From assembly GCA_027489035.1 (NCBI GenBank), contig JAIYAN010000014.1, positions 1 through 32,930 on the forward strand: 32,930 nucleotides of DNA, read 5' to 3'. A program made the position numbers and the translations under genes. This DNA is from Chitinophagaceae bacterium. GTDB lineage: Bacteria > Bacteroidota > Bacteroidia > Chitinophagales > Chitinophagaceae. Position 1 is the stretch's first letter. The number at the start of each line of letters is the position of its first letter. Shown in pieces: positions 30,865 to 32,930 of this stretch. The notes under the pieces were generated by a model that worked only from the letters and a program-made list of their open reading frames with translations, ran no database searches and had not been told where the DNA came from.

Positions 30865-32930
30865 TTAAAACACTCTTATAATTTTAGCTGCAGTTGCGCT
30901 GGTAAAAATCAATCTGAAACGACCCACCCCGTTGGCTACCGATACGGTTAGGGTATTGGTACCTGTTATCACCGGAGCGATAGCTGTAATGCCTGTGCCT
31001 AATGCTATGGTAACTGTTTGAGCTCCAGAAACGTTGTCAACCGTGAACTCCAGTTGTGTGCCTCTGGTTACAGTACCTAAAGCTGTAGCAATGGCAGAGG
31101 CTGTTGGTAAAGTAATAGTTGTTGCTGCAGCGCTGGTAGAAGTAATATATCCTGAAATGATATTAGCAGCAGAAGCAGTAGCTGTTGCATTTATTGCAGA
31201 ATTCGTAGGATTAAATGTAATCAAGTTCCCCCCTACAGTTGCATTGCCTGTTGCTTTAAATGCTCTTGTTGATACACTATCTGCACCTGCTGTTCCCGTT
31301 GCTCTTAATCCTTTTGTTGTAACACTGTCCGTTGCTCTGAAACCGGCACCTGTGTAAGTACCACTTGTGTTTACAGTAGTAACATTGGTATTACCCAATT
31401 GAATTTTATTGCTAGCATCTACAACTGCATATGCTCCTATGGCAGTTGAATTATTTAGATTTCCTGCGGCTACTCCAGAATTATCACCAATAGCTGTGTT
31501 GTTTTGACCGGATTCATTGAGATACATTGAAAGGTGTCCTATGGCTATGTTGGAACTTCCCCCATCGTTATATAATAATGCTGCACTTCCTATTCCAACA
31601 TTGTAAGATCCGGTAGTGTTAAAGAGAAGCGATCCATGGCCTAGAGCTGTATTTTGTTGACCTGTTGTATTATACTGTAATGACTGATCCCCAAAAGCAG
31701 CATTGTCTGCCCCAGTTGTATTATCAACCATTGAATTATAACCAACTGAAGTATTATTTATACCTGTGGTATTGTTTCCCAAACCATTACCAACAAGAAC
31801 ACTAGAGGAATTATCACCTGTTCCTTTTCCTGCCCTTACTCCTTGAATATTGATGTCATTTGTAAATGATTTGTCTCCGCCAAATGTTTGTGCATTTGAA
31901 GTAACAATACCACCGTTTGTAGCATCAGCTGGAGCCAGACTTAAAACGCCTGAAGAGATGGTAGCACCATTAGTTGTAGATGAAGCACCAATTGAACCTA
32001 TGGTTGTTGAAACAGTTCCTGCAGAAGTAGAGCCATCAGCCATTAGATATTGTGATGAAGTACCACCAGTTTTTACAAACCCGGCACCTGTGTAAGTACC
32101 ACTTGTATTTACTGAAGTAACATCAGTATTTCCCAATTGAATTTTATTACTTGCATCTACTTGAGCTCCATGGCCTATCGCGGTAGCATTATTCAAATCA
32201 CTAGCGGAGACATCTGCCATGTTTCCGATTGCTGTATTTTGGCTTCCTGTGATATTGGTCCCTAAGGTTCCAAAACCCAAACCAATATTCTGATAACCGG
32301 TTGTATTTCCTCCTAATGAAGCCCAGCCTATTGCATTATTCCAATACCCTGTTGTATTAGCACCTAAAGAGTAAGCACCAAGGGCAACGTTATTATTACC
32401 AGTAGTAATATTCGCCATTGCAGCATTGCCTATTGCGGTATTATCATCTGAAGACGAATTATTATTAAAAGCCCAGTTACCAAAAACAACGTTTCCACTT
32501 CCTGTGCCTAAGTTACCAACGTTCATATTGTTTAGTGTTCCTCTTACTTTTAAATTACCATTTACATCCAATTTCTCCGAAGGCAAATCTGTTCCAATAC
32601 CTACATTACCTGGATTGGTATTATATATTGCATCTGGAAAATCGTTAGTTGGTTGAAACACAGAAGTCGCATCGGATCCTGCCGGACCTTGAGGTCCCAT
32701 TGGACCTTCTGGCCCTGGCATACCTGGTTCGCCCATTGGTCCTTGTTCACCTTGTGGTCCAGCTGACCCTGTACTCACGCTACCATCGGCCATTAAAAAT
32801 TCATTGGCTTGACCGCCAGCTTTTACAAAACTATTAGCCATCACACTTTGGTTAGATTTTATGTTTCCAGTTACATCAAGCTGCTCTGTTGGAGATTGAT
32901 TTCCAATCCCAACTTTGCCTACAGGATTGA
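30865..32930 (-). CDS. Fibre-like surface protein with collagen and YadA-head-like repeats (5' partial)
   Basis: The frame stays open to the right edge, so the true start is outside the window. A GTG at 32844 and ATG at 32841 are only internal codons, because upstream codons continue the same motif (VGIGNQSPTEQLDVTGNIK). Near 32650-32760 a collagen-like Gly-X-Y run of about nine triplets is present (GPQGEQGPMGEPGMPGPEG). Two blocks of YadA/Hag-like 14-residue turns follow (NTAIGNAAMANITTGNNN), each ended by the unit VDASNKIQLGNT then SGTYTGAGF. The C-terminal 110 residues are Thr/Ala-rich beta structure (TLPTASAIATALGTVTRG, ending KIIRVF), with no S74 chaperone. Such modules build trimeric fibres in phage tails and adhesins. 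Here a surface fibre is inferred. Confidence 0.8.
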   Translation of the reverse strand, partial: NPVGKVGIGNQSPTEQLDVTGNIKSNQSVMANSFVKAGGQANEFLMADGSVSTGSAGPQGEQGPMGEPGMPGPEGPMGPQGPAGSDATSVFQPTNDFPDAIYNTNPGNVGIGTDLPSEKLDVNGNLKVRGTLNNMNVGNLGTGSGNVVFGNWAFNNNSSSDDNTAIGNAAMANITTGNNNVALGAYSLGANTTGYWNNAIGWASLGGNTTGYQNIGLGFGTLGTNITGSQNTAIGNMADVSASDLNNATAIGHGAQVDASNKIQLGNTDVTSVNTSGTYTGAGFVKTGGTSSQYLMADGSTSAGTVSTTIGSIGASSTTNGATISSGVLSLAPADATNGGIVTSNAQTFGGDKSFTNDINIQGVRAGKGTGDNSSSVLVGNGLGNNTTGINNTSVGYNSMVDNTTGADNAAFGDQSLQYNTTGQQNTALGHGSLLFNTTGSYNVGIGSAALLYNDGGSSNIAIGHLSMYLNESGQNNTAIGDNSGVAAGNLNNSTAIGAYAVVDASNKIQLGNTNVTTVNTSGTYTGAGFRATDSVTTKGLRATGTAGADSVSTRAFKATGNATVGGNLITFNPTNSAINATATASAANIISGYITSTSAAATTITLPTASAIATALGTVTRGTQLEFTVDNVSGAQTVTIALGTGITAIAPVITGTNTLTVSVANGVGRFRLIFTSATAAKIIRVF
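31343..31422 (-). repeat. 80-bp intragenic repeat, copy 1
   Basis: It is about 90% identical to 32081-32160, offset 738 bp, in the same frame. It encodes the VDASNKIQLGNT...SGTYTGAG unit that closes each head-like block. Confidence 0.85.
32081..32160 (-). repeat. 80-bp intragenic repeat, copy 2
   Basis: Partner of 31343-31422. Both copies are followed in the protein by a new segment after TYTGAGF, so the gene looks assembled by duplication of a whole roughly 740-bp block. Confidence 0.85.

Noticed and set aside
31034..32837. Several plus-strand frames opposite the fibre gene
   Set aside because: They are antisense to a repetitive minus-strand coding region and have no independent support.
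32841..32846. GTG/ATG at 32844/32841 as the fibre-gene start
   Set aside because: The frame stays open to the right edge, and upstream codons repeat the VGIG...LDVTGN motif found inside the protein, so the gene continues beyond the window.

Overview
The window reads as chromosome from a low-GC, Gram-negative member of the Bacteroidota, probably Chitinophagales/Chitinophagaceae (the family level is inference). Supporting signs are long Bacteroidota-type housekeeping proteins (a PurF-like amidophosphoribosyltransferase, AsnRS, a DUF2480 protein), a PorT-like outer-membrane barrel, PKD/Ig-like surface proteins, several TAnnTTTG promoter boxes placed just before start codons, and few Shine-Dalgarno sites. 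No rRNA, tRNA, CRISPR array, phage structural cluster or transposase gene was seen.

Layout. Bases 1-2927 (minus) hold the N-terminal 975 codons of a giant secreted Ig/PKD/BIG2-like protein that runs off the left edge. 3238-5872 carry a lipoprotein glycosidase, a membrane-anchored YbjN-like protein and an arginyl-tRNA-protein-transferase-like protein. 5873-6971 is a gene-free stretch with A/C-rich repeats, an orphan terminator and a 95-bp tandem array. 6972-11150 hold a PpiD-like folding factor, a DUF2480 protein and a CorA transporter. 11606-14401 is a pair of exported or membrane-anchored proteins of unknown role behind a perfect 9-bp palindrome. 15136-19662 (minus) hold asnS, a DEAD-box helicase, nhaA and a DUF1003 protein. 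19847-23033 (plus) hold an outer-membrane barrel, the PurF-like enzyme and a SixA-like phosphatase. 23308-26493 (minus) hold a GNAT, an EamA exporter and recA. 26846-29440 is a three-gene ABC importer of the TrpXYZ type. 29710-32930 (minus) is a surface-fibre locus: a collagen-like/YadA-head-like fibre protein (5' end off the right edge) followed by a dockerin-tailed secreted protein.

The most unusual content is between genes. At least three families of short repeats fill nearly every gene-free stretch after 14.4 kb: (i) a composite module with fixed order (ACGAAG-type units, T-run, GCTAATAAATGGAAA, CTTCCAACC, then either a TTAAAC/CAGCGTAGCG or a TTGAACC cassette); (ii) a GC-rich palindrome starting AGCCCCC that sits exactly at stop codons and in one case supplies the last residues and stop of a gene; (iii) small 5-bp/3-nt hairpins. 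They look like REP/BIME-type elements that inserted between stop codons and native terminators. A roughly 190-bp inverted pair of composite copies flanks the 8-kb asnS-to-sixA segment.

How the genes work together. Supported units are the helicase-asnS pair, PurF-like enzyme-sixA, EamA-GNAT, the substrate-binding/permease/ATPase importer, and the fibre/dockerin pair. Most other genes are single housekeeping or envelope genes. The window does not show a clear defence or biosynthetic system. The best candidates for something undescribed are the repeat families, the A/C-rich transcript candidate and the fibre locus.
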